A DNA stretch of 10,838 nt from Tannerella sp. (GTDB taxonomy: Bacteria > Bacteroidota > Bacteroidia > Bacteroidales > Tannerellaceae), in assembly GCA_031267485.1 (NCBI GenBank), contig JAIRYY010000024.1:1-10838 (forward strand), given 5' to 3'. The notes beneath the pieces were generated by a model, which was given only the letters and a program-made list of their open reading frames with translations, was not told where the DNA came from and made no database searches. Both the position numbers and the translations under genes were made by a program. This document shows positions 1 to 5,824 of this stretch, piece after piece. How positions within the stretch are numbered: the stretch's first letter is position 1; every line of letters starts with the position of its first letter.

Positions 1-8
1 TCCCTGAA

Positions 9-368
9 TCATGCCGGCTTTGTGAGGAACGCTACCCCGATCATGATGAACAGGACGCCTATCCAGCGTGTGAGCGGAACGGTTTCGTGGAAGATGCAGA
101 CGGCCGCCAGCGTCCCGAAAATGTAGCTGATGCTTATCAGCGGATAGGCCAGCGACAGGTCGTAGTGTTTCAGGATGTAAAACCATATCACCGAAGCGGC
201 AACCATCGAGAGGCCGGAAGCCAGCAGCCACCAGTTTGTCAGGAAACTGCGGAAGAACGTCCACGTCCAGGCGAACTGCTCGAGTTTTTCGAGGCTGAAT
301 TTAAGGAAGACCTGTCCCGCCGCAAGGAACGCGCTCTGCACGAGAGAGCAGAAGATTAGTTTAAGCAT
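9..368 (-). CDS. Small four-helix DMT/EamA-type membrane protein (possible flippase subunit)
   Basis: A 119-aa, very hydrophobic protein with four predicted membrane helices at about residues 3-24, 41-63, 70-92 and 99-117. This is the half-size layout of the small multidrug resistance and ArnE/EamA-like branches of the drug/metabolite transporter superfamily. Helix 1 carries AAGQVFLKFSLE, which resembles the G-Q-x-x-x-K pattern of EamA/ArnE-type proteins and lacks the membrane-buried Glu of EmrE-type drug pumps. A lipid-linked substrate is therefore more plausible than a drug, but that is inference. Such half-size proteins work as dimers. The ATG at 368 gives the full first helix; the open frame upstream is only an antisense-like extension over the preceding gene. 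The start lies inside the end of the KS-like gene (13-nt overlap), so the two are probably translationally coupled. It may move the finished lipid-linked product across the inner membrane. Confidence 0.75.
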   Translation of the reverse strand: MLKLIFCSLVQSAFLAAGQVFLKFSLEKLEQFAWTWTFFRSFLTNWWLLASGLSMVAASVIWFYILKHYDLSLAYPLISISYIFGTLAAVCIFHETVPLTRWIGVLFIMIGVAFLTKPA

Positions 369-1426
369 GACGATAAAAGGATAAGGGAATGTGACCTGTT
401 TCTGTAATGATTGTATACGAGTATGCGCCTGACGCCGTCGATGCCGTCGATACCTGAGGACGGGGCGCCGCCGCCGGCATCGAGCAGGAAAGACGGTATG
501 CGTCCCCTGCGCAGGCAGGTCACCGCGACGTATGCGCCCAGCGCGGACGACGAGAACGATTCGCCGAACAGATGTTTGTAGCGCATGACGGGACGGTTCC
601 CGAAAAAGCGCGCCGTCGCATCGCGATACACGGCATCGTTCAGCGCATGTGTATTGAGCCCCGTCAGGACGGCGTCGACGCCGGACAGTCCGCATCCGGC
701 CCGCGCAAGCATCCCGTCGAGCGTTTCGCCCAGCTGTCCGGGCGTCGGACGGTACATCAGCTCCACGCCGTTTATTTCGCATATCGTCCGTTCCGTTCTG
801 TCCACGCCAAGCAGCATGCTGACGGCCGCCTCGCCGGCAAAGCATCTTTCTCCCGGCGTCGCGCCCGGAACGAAATCCCAGATACCAATGCGGTCGAAAA
901 ACCTGTAGTAGTCGTCCGTCAGCTCATCGTATCCGCCGACCAGCGCCGTCCGCACGCGATGCCGTTCAAACTGCATGAAGGCGTCGAGCACGGCGTTTTC
1001 GAACGATACCCCACGGTGCACGAACGTGTTGTTGTAACCGTGACATTTCAGGTCTATCGCAATCGACGAGCTAAGCACGTTGTGCGTGGACTGCATGAAA
1101 AAGGTAGGCTGAAGACACGTCTCGTCATTCTCCATAATTGCGTGAAGGAACTTCTCCGTATTCTCGATGCACCCAAGCCCCGTCCCGCTGATAATAGCGT
1201 CGGGCATCTCCGTCGAAGCATCCCGGAGCGTGAGGCGGGACATCATGACGGCGCGTTTCAGGAGCGTGCACATGCGCCGCGCCGCCAGCGGCGAGAAATG
1301 ACCGGCAAAAACGGGGTCGACCGTCTGCGCCCGTCTGCCGCCGCAGTAAACGGGATTGTCAAACCATTCGTCCGACAGCGGCTTCTGCGCCGATATTTGA
1401 TTTGCTGACTGTATATATACTTTCAT
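356..1426 (-). CDS. Degenerate ketosynthase homologue (KS-like, chain-length-factor type)
   Basis: A 356-aa protein that follows the thiolase-fold ketosynthase layout but lacks the catalytic residues. Matching landmarks are an N-terminal strand-rich half with SGTGLGCIENTEKF (about 80-93), a nucleophile-elbow region NTFVHRGVSFENAVLDAF (133-150), LVGGYDE (162-168) in place of the usual AGGTE, and GEAAVSMLL (198-206). At the elbow the Cys position is Gly/Val (about 139-140). The first His motif reads GLNTHALNDA instead of NAHGTGTP. The second reads YKHLFGESFSSSALG (283-297), where the usual GH is GE. By analogy with chain length factors of type II polyketide synthases and ApeC in aryl polyene systems, it probably pairs with an active KS and shapes chain length. 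It follows active KS-C by 52 nt and overlaps the membrane-protein gene. The ATG at 1426 follows an AT-rich leader. Confidence 0.8.
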   Translation of the reverse strand: MKVYIQSANQISAQKPLSDEWFDNPVYCGGRRAQTVDPVFAGHFSPLAARRMCTLLKRAVMMSRLTLRDASTEMPDAIISGTGLGCIENTEKFLHAIMENDETCLQPTFFMQSTHNVLSSSIAIDLKCHGYNNTFVHRGVSFENAVLDAFMQFERHRVRTALVGGYDELTDDYYRFFDRIGIWDFVPGATPGERCFAGEAAVSMLLGVDRTERTICEINGVELMYRPTPGQLGETLDGMLARAGCGLSGVDAVLTGLNTHALNDAVYRDATARFFGNRPVMRYKHLFGESFSSSALGAYVAVTCLRRGRIPSFLLDAGGGAPSSGIDGIDGVRRILVYNHYRNRSHSLILLSSCLN

Positions 1427-1478
1427 AGCGAATTAAATTTATTCAGTAACGTGAAATAAGTAACCAATGCTCCGGGGG

Positions 1479-2678
1479 TCAGACGCCTGACAGGACAATG
1501 GCGGAATCGTTGCCTCCGAAGCCGAACGAATTGGAGAGTACGCGCCTTACCGGGCGCGACGGGGCGGAGTCGGTGACGGGGACAAAGTTATGCTCCGCAA
1601 TCCTGTTCCTGAAATTCATGTTCGCAGGCAGGAAATTGCGTTCGATGGCAAGCAGCGACACCACGGCCTCGAAACTGCCGGCGGCGCTTGTCGTGTGACC
1701 CGTGTAAGCCTTCAGGGACGAAAGCGGGGGCACGCTGTCGCCGAAAAGCTTCATCGCCGCCAGTCCTTCCGTCAGGTCGTTGTTAGGCGTTCCGGTGCCG
1801 TGCGCGTTGATATAGTCGATGTCTTCCGGTTTCAGTCCCGCATTTTCGATAGCCCCTTTCATTGCGAGATAAGGCCCAAGTCCGTCGGGAGAGGAGGCGG
1901 TCGGGTGATAGGCGTCGCAGACGTTGCAGTATCCGGCAATCCGGCCGATGGGAGCGACGCCCCGCCGTACGGCTGATTCCGCCGGTTCGAGCGTCAGGTA
2001 TCCGGCGCCTTCGCCCAGGTTTATCCCGGCGCGGTCGCGGTCGAACGGTTTGCACATCTCCCGGTCGAGAATCATCAGTGTATTGAATCCGTTGACATGA
2101 TAGCGCGAGAGACACTCCGTCCCGCCCGCCACGACGACGTCCGCGCGTCCCGACCGCAGCATGTCGACCCCCATCATAATCGTGTTGGCCGACGACGAAC
2201 AGGCCGTCACAACCGTCGATACCATCCGGAAGCCTCCGATGAAACCGGCAATCTGCTCCGTACATGCGCCGCAGTCGTTCAGTTCGATGTAACTGTTTTT
2301 CGAGTCATTCTCCAGAAAGTCGGAATACATCTGTTCGGCCTGATCCATACCGCCGACGGTTATGCCGGAAAGGAACGCCACGCGCAGCGGCGAACGGTCG
2401 TCGAGCCGCGCCTGCGTCAGGGCTTCCCTTACGGCAGGTATCGCCAGCAGCGACGAACGGATGAAGGCCTCCGACGGCGGGATTTGCAGCATCTCGCGGA
2501 GTTCGTCGTTGCTGTATTTCACCTCGCCGACGGGAATGTCGGTGTGCGACGTCCGCAGATACCTGATTGGCGCCACCCCTGTCCGCTGATTGATTAAAGC
2601 GTCAAGCGTTGCGGCCTTGCCCATCCCGATGGCAGAAACGACGCCTGCTCCGGTGACATAGATTTCGTCGTTATTCAT
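1479..2678 (-). CDS. 3-oxoacyl-ACP synthase (FabF-like ketosynthase, KS-C)
   Basis: A 399-aa condensing enzyme with a complete active site. Cys160 sits in VVTACSSSANT, His293 in INAHGTGTPNND, and Lys323/His328 in SLKAYTGHTTSAAG. VAGGTE (183-188), the CKPFDRDRAGINLGEGAG block (209-226) and the C-terminal SNSFGFGGNDS (383-392) are intact. The length matches FabF-type enzymes (about 410 aa). It should catalyse decarboxylative Claisen condensation between an acyl chain on the active-site Cys and malonyl-ACP, extending the polyketide or polyene chain in the cytoplasm. It starts 5 nt after the stop of the 85-aa ACP, its likely carrier, and is followed by the dead KS-like gene, an order that suggests a KS/chain-length-factor pair. 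ATG 2678 gives the standard N-terminal strand (EIYVTGAGVVSAIG). The assignment to the KS family is firm; the exact step is inferred. Confidence 0.95.
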   Translation of the reverse strand: MNNDEIYVTGAGVVSAIGMGKAATLDALINQRTGVAPIRYLRTSHTDIPVGEVKYSNDELREMLQIPPSEAFIRSSLLAIPAVREALTQARLDDRSPLRVAFLSGITVGGMDQAEQMYSDFLENDSKNSYIELNDCGACTEQIAGFIGGFRMVSTVVTACSSSANTIMMGVDMLRSGRADVVVAGGTECLSRYHVNGFNTLMILDREMCKPFDRDRAGINLGEGAGYLTLEPAESAVRRGVAPIGRIAGYCNVCDAYHPTASSPDGLGPYLAMKGAIENAGLKPEDIDYINAHGTGTPNNDLTEGLAAMKLFGDSVPPLSSLKAYTGHTTSAAGSFEAVVSLLAIERNFLPANMNFRNRIAEHNFVPVTDSAPSRPVRRVLSNSFGFGGNDSAIVLSGV

Positions 2679-2683
2679 CCGCC

Positions 2684-2941
2684 TTACTTTGTCCTGTTCG
2701 CCTGTACGTATTCCGCCATGGTGCGTACGGATTTGAAAATCTCCTTTCCCTGCGCGGGGTCTTTCAGTTTGATGCCGTATGTTTTTTCGAGCAGGACAAT
2801 AAGCTCCAGCGCGTCAATCGAATCAAGCCCCAGCCCGTCGCCGAAAAGTTCGCCGTCGTCGGAGATGTCTCCGGGAGTGATTCCCTCAAGGTTCAAGGCT
2901 TTAATAATCTCATTTTTCAATTCCAAAATCAATTCATCCAT
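2684..2941 (-). CDS. Acyl carrier protein 2
   Basis: An 85-aa, acidic, helical protein with the phosphopantetheine attachment motif GLDSIDALEL; Ser41 is the modified residue. Helix 2 continues as IVLLEKTYGIKL, typical of bacterial ACPs. Once charged by a phosphopantetheinyl transferase (none in this window) it carries malonyl and growing acyl chains between the KSs, the reductase and the dehydratase. It lies between the half-KS and active KS-C, only 5 nt ahead of the latter, so KS-C is its probable partner. The ATG at 2941 gives a normal N-terminal helix and is preceded by an AT-rich leader (the 38-nt gap contains AAATGTAAAGAT). It differs clearly from the other ACP of the operon (DSI against DSL, different helices 1 and 3), so the two probably have separate jobs. 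Confidence 0.95.
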   Translation of the reverse strand: MDELILELKNEIIKALNLEGITPGDISDDGELFGDGLGLDSIDALELIVLLEKTYGIKLKDPAQGKEIFKSVRTMAEYVQANRTK

Positions 2942-2979
2942 ATCTTTACATTTAAAAAATTAATAATTTCAATTCCCAA

Positions 2980-3555
2980 TTAAAGCCGGCCGGCTTCACA
3001 AAACGTCATCCGGCAGTCGAGCGTGCCGGAAAAAGCGTCGACTTCCGTCCATCCCGCCAGCACGTACCTCATCCCCGCGATACGTATCATGTCTTCGACC
3101 GCCGCGCGCAGGCTGTCGCTCCGAAAGGCGGGAAGGACGTAAAAGGCCGTTTCGCCGTGAATCCTGTTCCGTATGGCGATTTCGCCCGTCACGATATTCG
3201 GCAGCGTGTAAACGAAGTCGGACGGCGAGGGATAAAAGTTGTTTTTATCCTGAACAGTCCGCTGATACCTCCGGTCGGTTTCGAGCGAGGCGCTGCGATT
3301 GAAGAAGACGATGCCCGTATCTTCCTTCGGCGACGTCCTGTCGACGTCGCCAAGCACGAGTTCGGACGCGAGAAAGCCGAGCTTCGACAGGGCGTCCATC
3401 TTGTAAAACCGGCGGTATTCCACCCGCAGGCGCGCATAGACGGCGGACAGGAAGTCGTGCATCACGAAGGGTTTGCCGTCCGCTTCAAGATACGTCTCCC
3501 CGTTCAGCAACACGCGTCCGGGAACAATTCTGCAATATGATTTTATCCTGTACAT
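2980..3555 (-). CDS. Half-length catalytically dead ketosynthase-like protein
   Basis: A 191-aa protein with no conventional full-length domain. Its blocks follow the N-terminal half of a ketosynthase: RFYKMDALSKLGFLASELVL (49-68) resembles the segment before the first core strand; DTGIVFFNRSASLETD (79-94) occupies the next strand; YPSPSDFVYTLPNIVTGEIA (108-127) matches the P-x-x-x-x-N-x-x-A-G-x-I-A segment of KSs; and VLAGWTE (165-171) replaces VAGGTE. Counting back from that motif puts the nucleophile at about Ala143 (VLPAFRSDSL), so there is no active Cys. The protein ends soon after, without either catalytic His region. It lies 6 nt after KS-B and 38 nt before ACP 2. The frame is intact and the motifs look conserved, so it does not read as a recent truncation. 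A non-catalytic partner of KS-B is the likeliest role. The homology call is made by eye. Confidence 0.65.
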   Translation of the reverse strand: MYRIKSYCRIVPGRVLLNGETYLEADGKPFVMHDFLSAVYARLRVEYRRFYKMDALSKLGFLASELVLGDVDRTSPKEDTGIVFFNRSASLETDRRYQRTVQDKNNFYPSPSDFVYTLPNIVTGEIAIRNRIHGETAFYVLPAFRSDSLRAAVEDMIRIAGMRYVLAGWTEVDAFSGTLDCRMTFCEAGRL

Positions 3556-3561
3556 TATATA

Positions 3562-4938
3562 TTATGTTAACACGTCGAACAGCGCCGCGGCATTGCAACC
3601 GCCGAAGCCCGAAAGCATTTTGATGCAGCGCCGCTTTGCCGTATGCCTGTTTTCCGCAACAATATCAAGCGGATTCGTGACGCCGGGCGTTTCAAATCCG
3701 TAAGTTTTAAGAATCGTTTCATCCCTCAGCGCATGTACGGAAAGGATACTTTCCATGACGCCCGCCGCGCCAAGCGTATGTCCGAAATAGCCTTTCAGAC
3801 TGTTCACCGGCAGATGCTGCAATCCGGCGCGCGTCAGAGCGACGGATTCCATTTCGTCGTTGTATGGCGTTGCCGTCCCGTGAGCGCAGACAAACGCGAT
3901 TTCTTCCGGGTCGACGCCCTCCATCACTTTGCGCAGCGCAAGATACGAGCCTTCGCCCGTGCGCGAGGGGCCGGAGATATGATTCGCGTCGTTGCGCACG
4001 GCGCCCGCCGTAAAGACGATATCCCCGCGTTTGGCTTCGTTTTCCGGGCGTTCCGTCATGATGACCGTCGCCGCGGCTTCCCCGATATTCAGTCCCGTGC
4101 GGTTTGCGTCGAACGGCCGGCATACTTCCTGCGACAGGGCTTTGAACGACTGGAATCCCGTGACGATAAATTCCGACAGCATGTCGACGCCCGTCACGAC
4201 AGCATGGGCATACCGCCCCGAACGGAGTTCGCGCTGCGCGGCAATCAGGGCAGCCGCACCCGATATGCAGGCATTTGAGACGACAACCGGACGGTTGACA
4301 TTCCCGAAAAAACGGGCAATCAATTCCGCCGAACGCCAGAGATAAAGCCGGTCCTGCTCATACCCCGCCCGTTCGTTTTCATCCAGCAGAAAGATATTCC
4401 CTTTTGTTGTGGAGAGGACGAAAATCACTTCTTCGCCCGCAGGATTTATGCCTGTGCCTTTCAGGGCGTCGGCAATCGAAACGATGGCGGCCTTTTCCAG
4501 CCGGGTATAACAGCCGGGGCCGCCCGGCGCTTCCGGAGTTTCAGGCGTTCCCGGAGTTTCAGGCGTTTTCAGCGTCTCCGACATTTCCGGCGTGTTCAGT
4601 GCTTCAGGCGTTCTCAGCGTTTCAGGCGTTCCCGGCGTCTCAGGCGTGTTCAGCGTTTCCGGCGTTCCCAGCGCGCAGGCCGCCGCTGCAGCAGGCTTTC
4701 CGTTCCCGCCGTTTTCCGCGTTTGCGGGGCGGGCGGCGGCGGGAAATTCCGCGGAGACCTTTTCGAAAGCCCTGTCAAGGCGGGCGGCGTCGATTTCCGA
4801 GGCCATGAAAGGTTCGGGCAGGCCGTAACGGTCTGCAAAAAATTCGAGTCCGCAGACGCCCCGTTTCACGTTACCGTAGTTTTCCGCCGTCGTAAATCCC
4901 AGGGCCGAAATGATGTTGTCGCCAGGCAGTACCGTCAT
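3562..4938 (-). CDS. 3-oxoacyl-ACP synthase with Thr-Pro-Glu repeat insertion (KS-B)
   Basis: A 458-aa ketosynthase, about 50 residues longer than normal. Active-site residues are present: Cys224 in VVVSNACISGAAAL, His353 in VCAHGTATPYND, and Lys382/His387 in SLKGYFGHTLGAAG. RPFDANRTGLNIGEAA (274-289) and MLSGFGGCNAAAL (441-453) complete the fold. The excess length is an Ala/Gly/Asn-rich stretch (66-90) followed by 17 tripeptides, mostly TPE alternating with TPG, TLN, TLR or TLK (92-142). These lie between the N-terminal segment and the helix YTRLEKAAIVSIADALKG. It should condense acyl chains with malonyl-ACP. Its ATG overlaps the thioesterase stop by 4 nt (ATGA), and the half-KS follows after 6 nt, so a KS/partner complex is plausible. 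The ACISG elbow differs from the ACSSS and ACASG of the other two KSs, suggesting another substrate or chain length. Confidence 0.93.
   Translation of the reverse strand: MTVLPGDNIISALGFTTAENYGNVKRGVCGLEFFADRYGLPEPFMASEIDAARLDRAFEKVSAEFPAAARPANAENGGNGKPAAAAACALGTPETLNTPETPGTPETLRTPEALNTPEMSETLKTPETPGTPETPEAPGGPGCYTRLEKAAIVSIADALKGTGINPAGEEVIFVLSTTKGNIFLLDENERAGYEQDRLYLWRSAELIARFFGNVNRPVVVSNACISGAAALIAAQRELRSGRYAHAVVTGVDMLSEFIVTGFQSFKALSQEVCRPFDANRTGLNIGEAAATVIMTERPENEAKRGDIVFTAGAVRNDANHISGPSRTGEGSYLALRKVMEGVDPEEIAFVCAHGTATPYNDEMESVALTRAGLQHLPVNSLKGYFGHTLGAAGVMESILSVHALRDETILKTYGFETPGVTNPLDIVAENRHTAKRRCIKMLSGFGGCNAAALFDVLT
4513..4665 (-). repeat. In-frame 9-bp tandem repeat coding Thr-Pro-Glu tripeptides
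   Basis: About 17 imperfect copies of a 9-nt unit, consensus ACGCCTGAA on the coding (minus) strand, encode TPE, TPG, TLN, TLR, ALN, MSE, TLK and APG triplets within KS-B (residues 92-142). The copies partly alternate, giving an 18-bp higher-order period (TPE + TLx or TPx). No stop or frameshift interrupts it, and because the unit is a multiple of three, copy-number change would keep the gene open. The product would be an extended, acidic, disordered surface loop. Confidence 0.92.
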
Positions 4939-5360
4939 AGCAAATTATATTTTCTTTTCCATTCCTCGTAAAACAGAGGATTCGTAAGCATCAGGTTGCG
5001 TCCCCTGTCGACGAACACCTGTATGGATGTGCCCGTTGTGACAAGGCTGTCGTCTTCCGACAGGTGAATCTCGTAATCGAAAACGACTTTGGCCGCGCGC
5101 GTGTTGCGGTACGTGATGTCGACGCGCGCGCGCTGCCCGTAAAGCAGCGGTTTCACGTACCTGAAACTCAAATCGACCAGCGGCGCGGGACATTCGTTTT
5201 CGATGTACAACTGATAACTGAGTCCGTAAACGCGGCCAAATTCCTCGCGCGCATCTTCGAAATAGAGCGCGTAGGAGCCGTGCCACACGATGTTCATCGA
5301 GTCCACCTCGCTGAACCTGACGTCAAATTCCTTAGACGCCTTCAATAATAATTCATTCAT
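4935..5360 (-). CDS. Hotdog-fold acyl thioesterase (YbgC/4-hydroxybenzoyl-CoA thioesterase type)
   Basis: A 141-aa single hotdog domain. The N-terminal signature FSEVDSMNIVWHGSYALYFE (residues 16-35) is that of the YbgC/4HBT family, with Asp20 at the usual catalytic position, His27 in WHGSY, and the long central helix EDAREEFGRVYG after it. Family members hydrolyse acyl-CoA or acyl-ACP thioesters in the cytoplasm as dimers or tetramers. Aryl polyene and flexirubin clusters commonly carry such an enzyme, probably to release the chain or clear stalled ACP intermediates. The start is ATG 5360, 14 nt after the dehydratase stop with GAAATAAACGG in front. An in-frame TTG at 5378 would add six residues and overlap that stop, but is less likely. 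The stop overlaps the KS-B start by 4 nt. Family assignment is strong; whether it releases or edits is not visible from sequence. Confidence 0.9.
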   Translation of the reverse strand: MNELLLKASKEFDVRFSEVDSMNIVWHGSYALYFEDAREEFGRVYGLSYQLYIENECPAPLVDLSFRYVKPLLYGQRARVDITYRNTRAAKVVFDYEIHLSEDDSLVTTGTSIQVFVDRGRNLMLTNPLFYEEWKRKYNLL

Positions 5361-5374
5361 AATCCGTTTATTTC

Positions 5375-5824
5375 TCAACTGCCTCCCGGAACCTTATCCG
5401 TGAGGTAAATTTTCATTTCACACGTTGCCAGCGTTTCGCCGCCGCTCTCCACTTTCGTCCGGACAAGCGTCGCGTTGAACACATCCTCCCTGATTTCGAC
5501 CGTGGTTTCGAGCGTCTCTCCCACATGCGGGTTGCGGAAAATGAGCATCGTTTTTATCATTCCGATAAAGCCGATTTTTATGGTCCCGTCGCGCTGCGGC
5601 TCCGTTTTTTCCTTGTAGCCCATTCGCGCCGCGCACGTCTGGGCGATATTCTCAATCAGACCCGATTCCTCCATGACGCCGTTGCGGCAGAACAGATTGT
5701 CGCCGTTCACCCGGAACGCCGTTTTCGTTATGACCGGGTCATAATACGTCAGCCTGTCCACCATGATGAACGGCGGCCGCTGCGGCAGCAGGTCCAGTAT
5801 GTCGAAATCCTCCGGCCTCATCAT
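5375..5824 (-). CDS. FabZ-like hotdog dehydratase subunit lacking the catalytic histidine
   Basis: A 149-aa hotdog protein related to 3-hydroxyacyl-ACP dehydratases. LLPQRPPFIMVDRL (12-25) matches the FabZ opening LPHRxPFxxVDRV with His changed to Gln. GLIENIAQTCAARMGY (55-70) matches the E-x-x-AQ helix, so the acidic residue (Glu58) is kept. Between them FabZ has GHFPxxPxxPG, but here the stretch reads VNGDNLFCRNGVMEES (39-54), with no catalytic His. It may therefore be the non-catalytic half of a heterodimeric dehydratase, as in the ApeI:ApeP pair of aryl polyene synthesis, or use different chemistry; the partner would be outside this window or be the adjoining hotdog protein. ATG 5824 overlaps the methyltransferase stop (ATGA); ATG 5821 is an equivalent start. 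A 70-residue upstream extension of the frame is Arg-rich shadow coding and is excluded. Confidence 0.82.
   Translation of the reverse strand: MMRPEDFDILDLLPQRPPFIMVDRLTYYDPVITKTAFRVNGDNLFCRNGVMEESGLIENIAQTCAARMGYKEKTEPQRDGTIKIGFIGMIKTMLIFRNPHVGETLETTVEIREDVFNATLVRTKVESGGETLATCEMKIYLTDKVPGGS

Noticed and set aside
369..845. N-terminal extension of the membrane-protein frame (159 residues)
   Set aside because: It is Arg-rich, low in hydrophobic structure, and lies over the well-supported KS-like gene in another frame. The four-helix protein starts cleanly at ATG 368.
572..1408. Long plus-strand open frames opposite the KS-like gene (and similar ones opposite other genes, e.g. 8662-9573)
   Set aside because: They are Arg/His-rich antisense shadows of GC-rich coding DNA, with no domains, promoter or leader.
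2980..3555. Half-KS as a frameshifted or truncated pseudogene
   Set aside because: No remaining C-terminal KS half is found in any frame downstream; the next gene (ACP 2) starts 38 nt later, and the existing half lacks the Cys within otherwise orderly motifs, which fits a specialised protein better than decay.
4513..4665. TPE repeat as a linker between two fused proteins
   Set aside because: The sequence before it is only the N-terminal part of a KS and the sequence after it continues the same KS domain, so this is an insertion, not a fusion joint.
5361..5378. TTG start for the thioesterase
   Set aside because: ATG 5360 with an A-rich leader gives the normal family N-terminus; the six extra residues add nothing recognisable.
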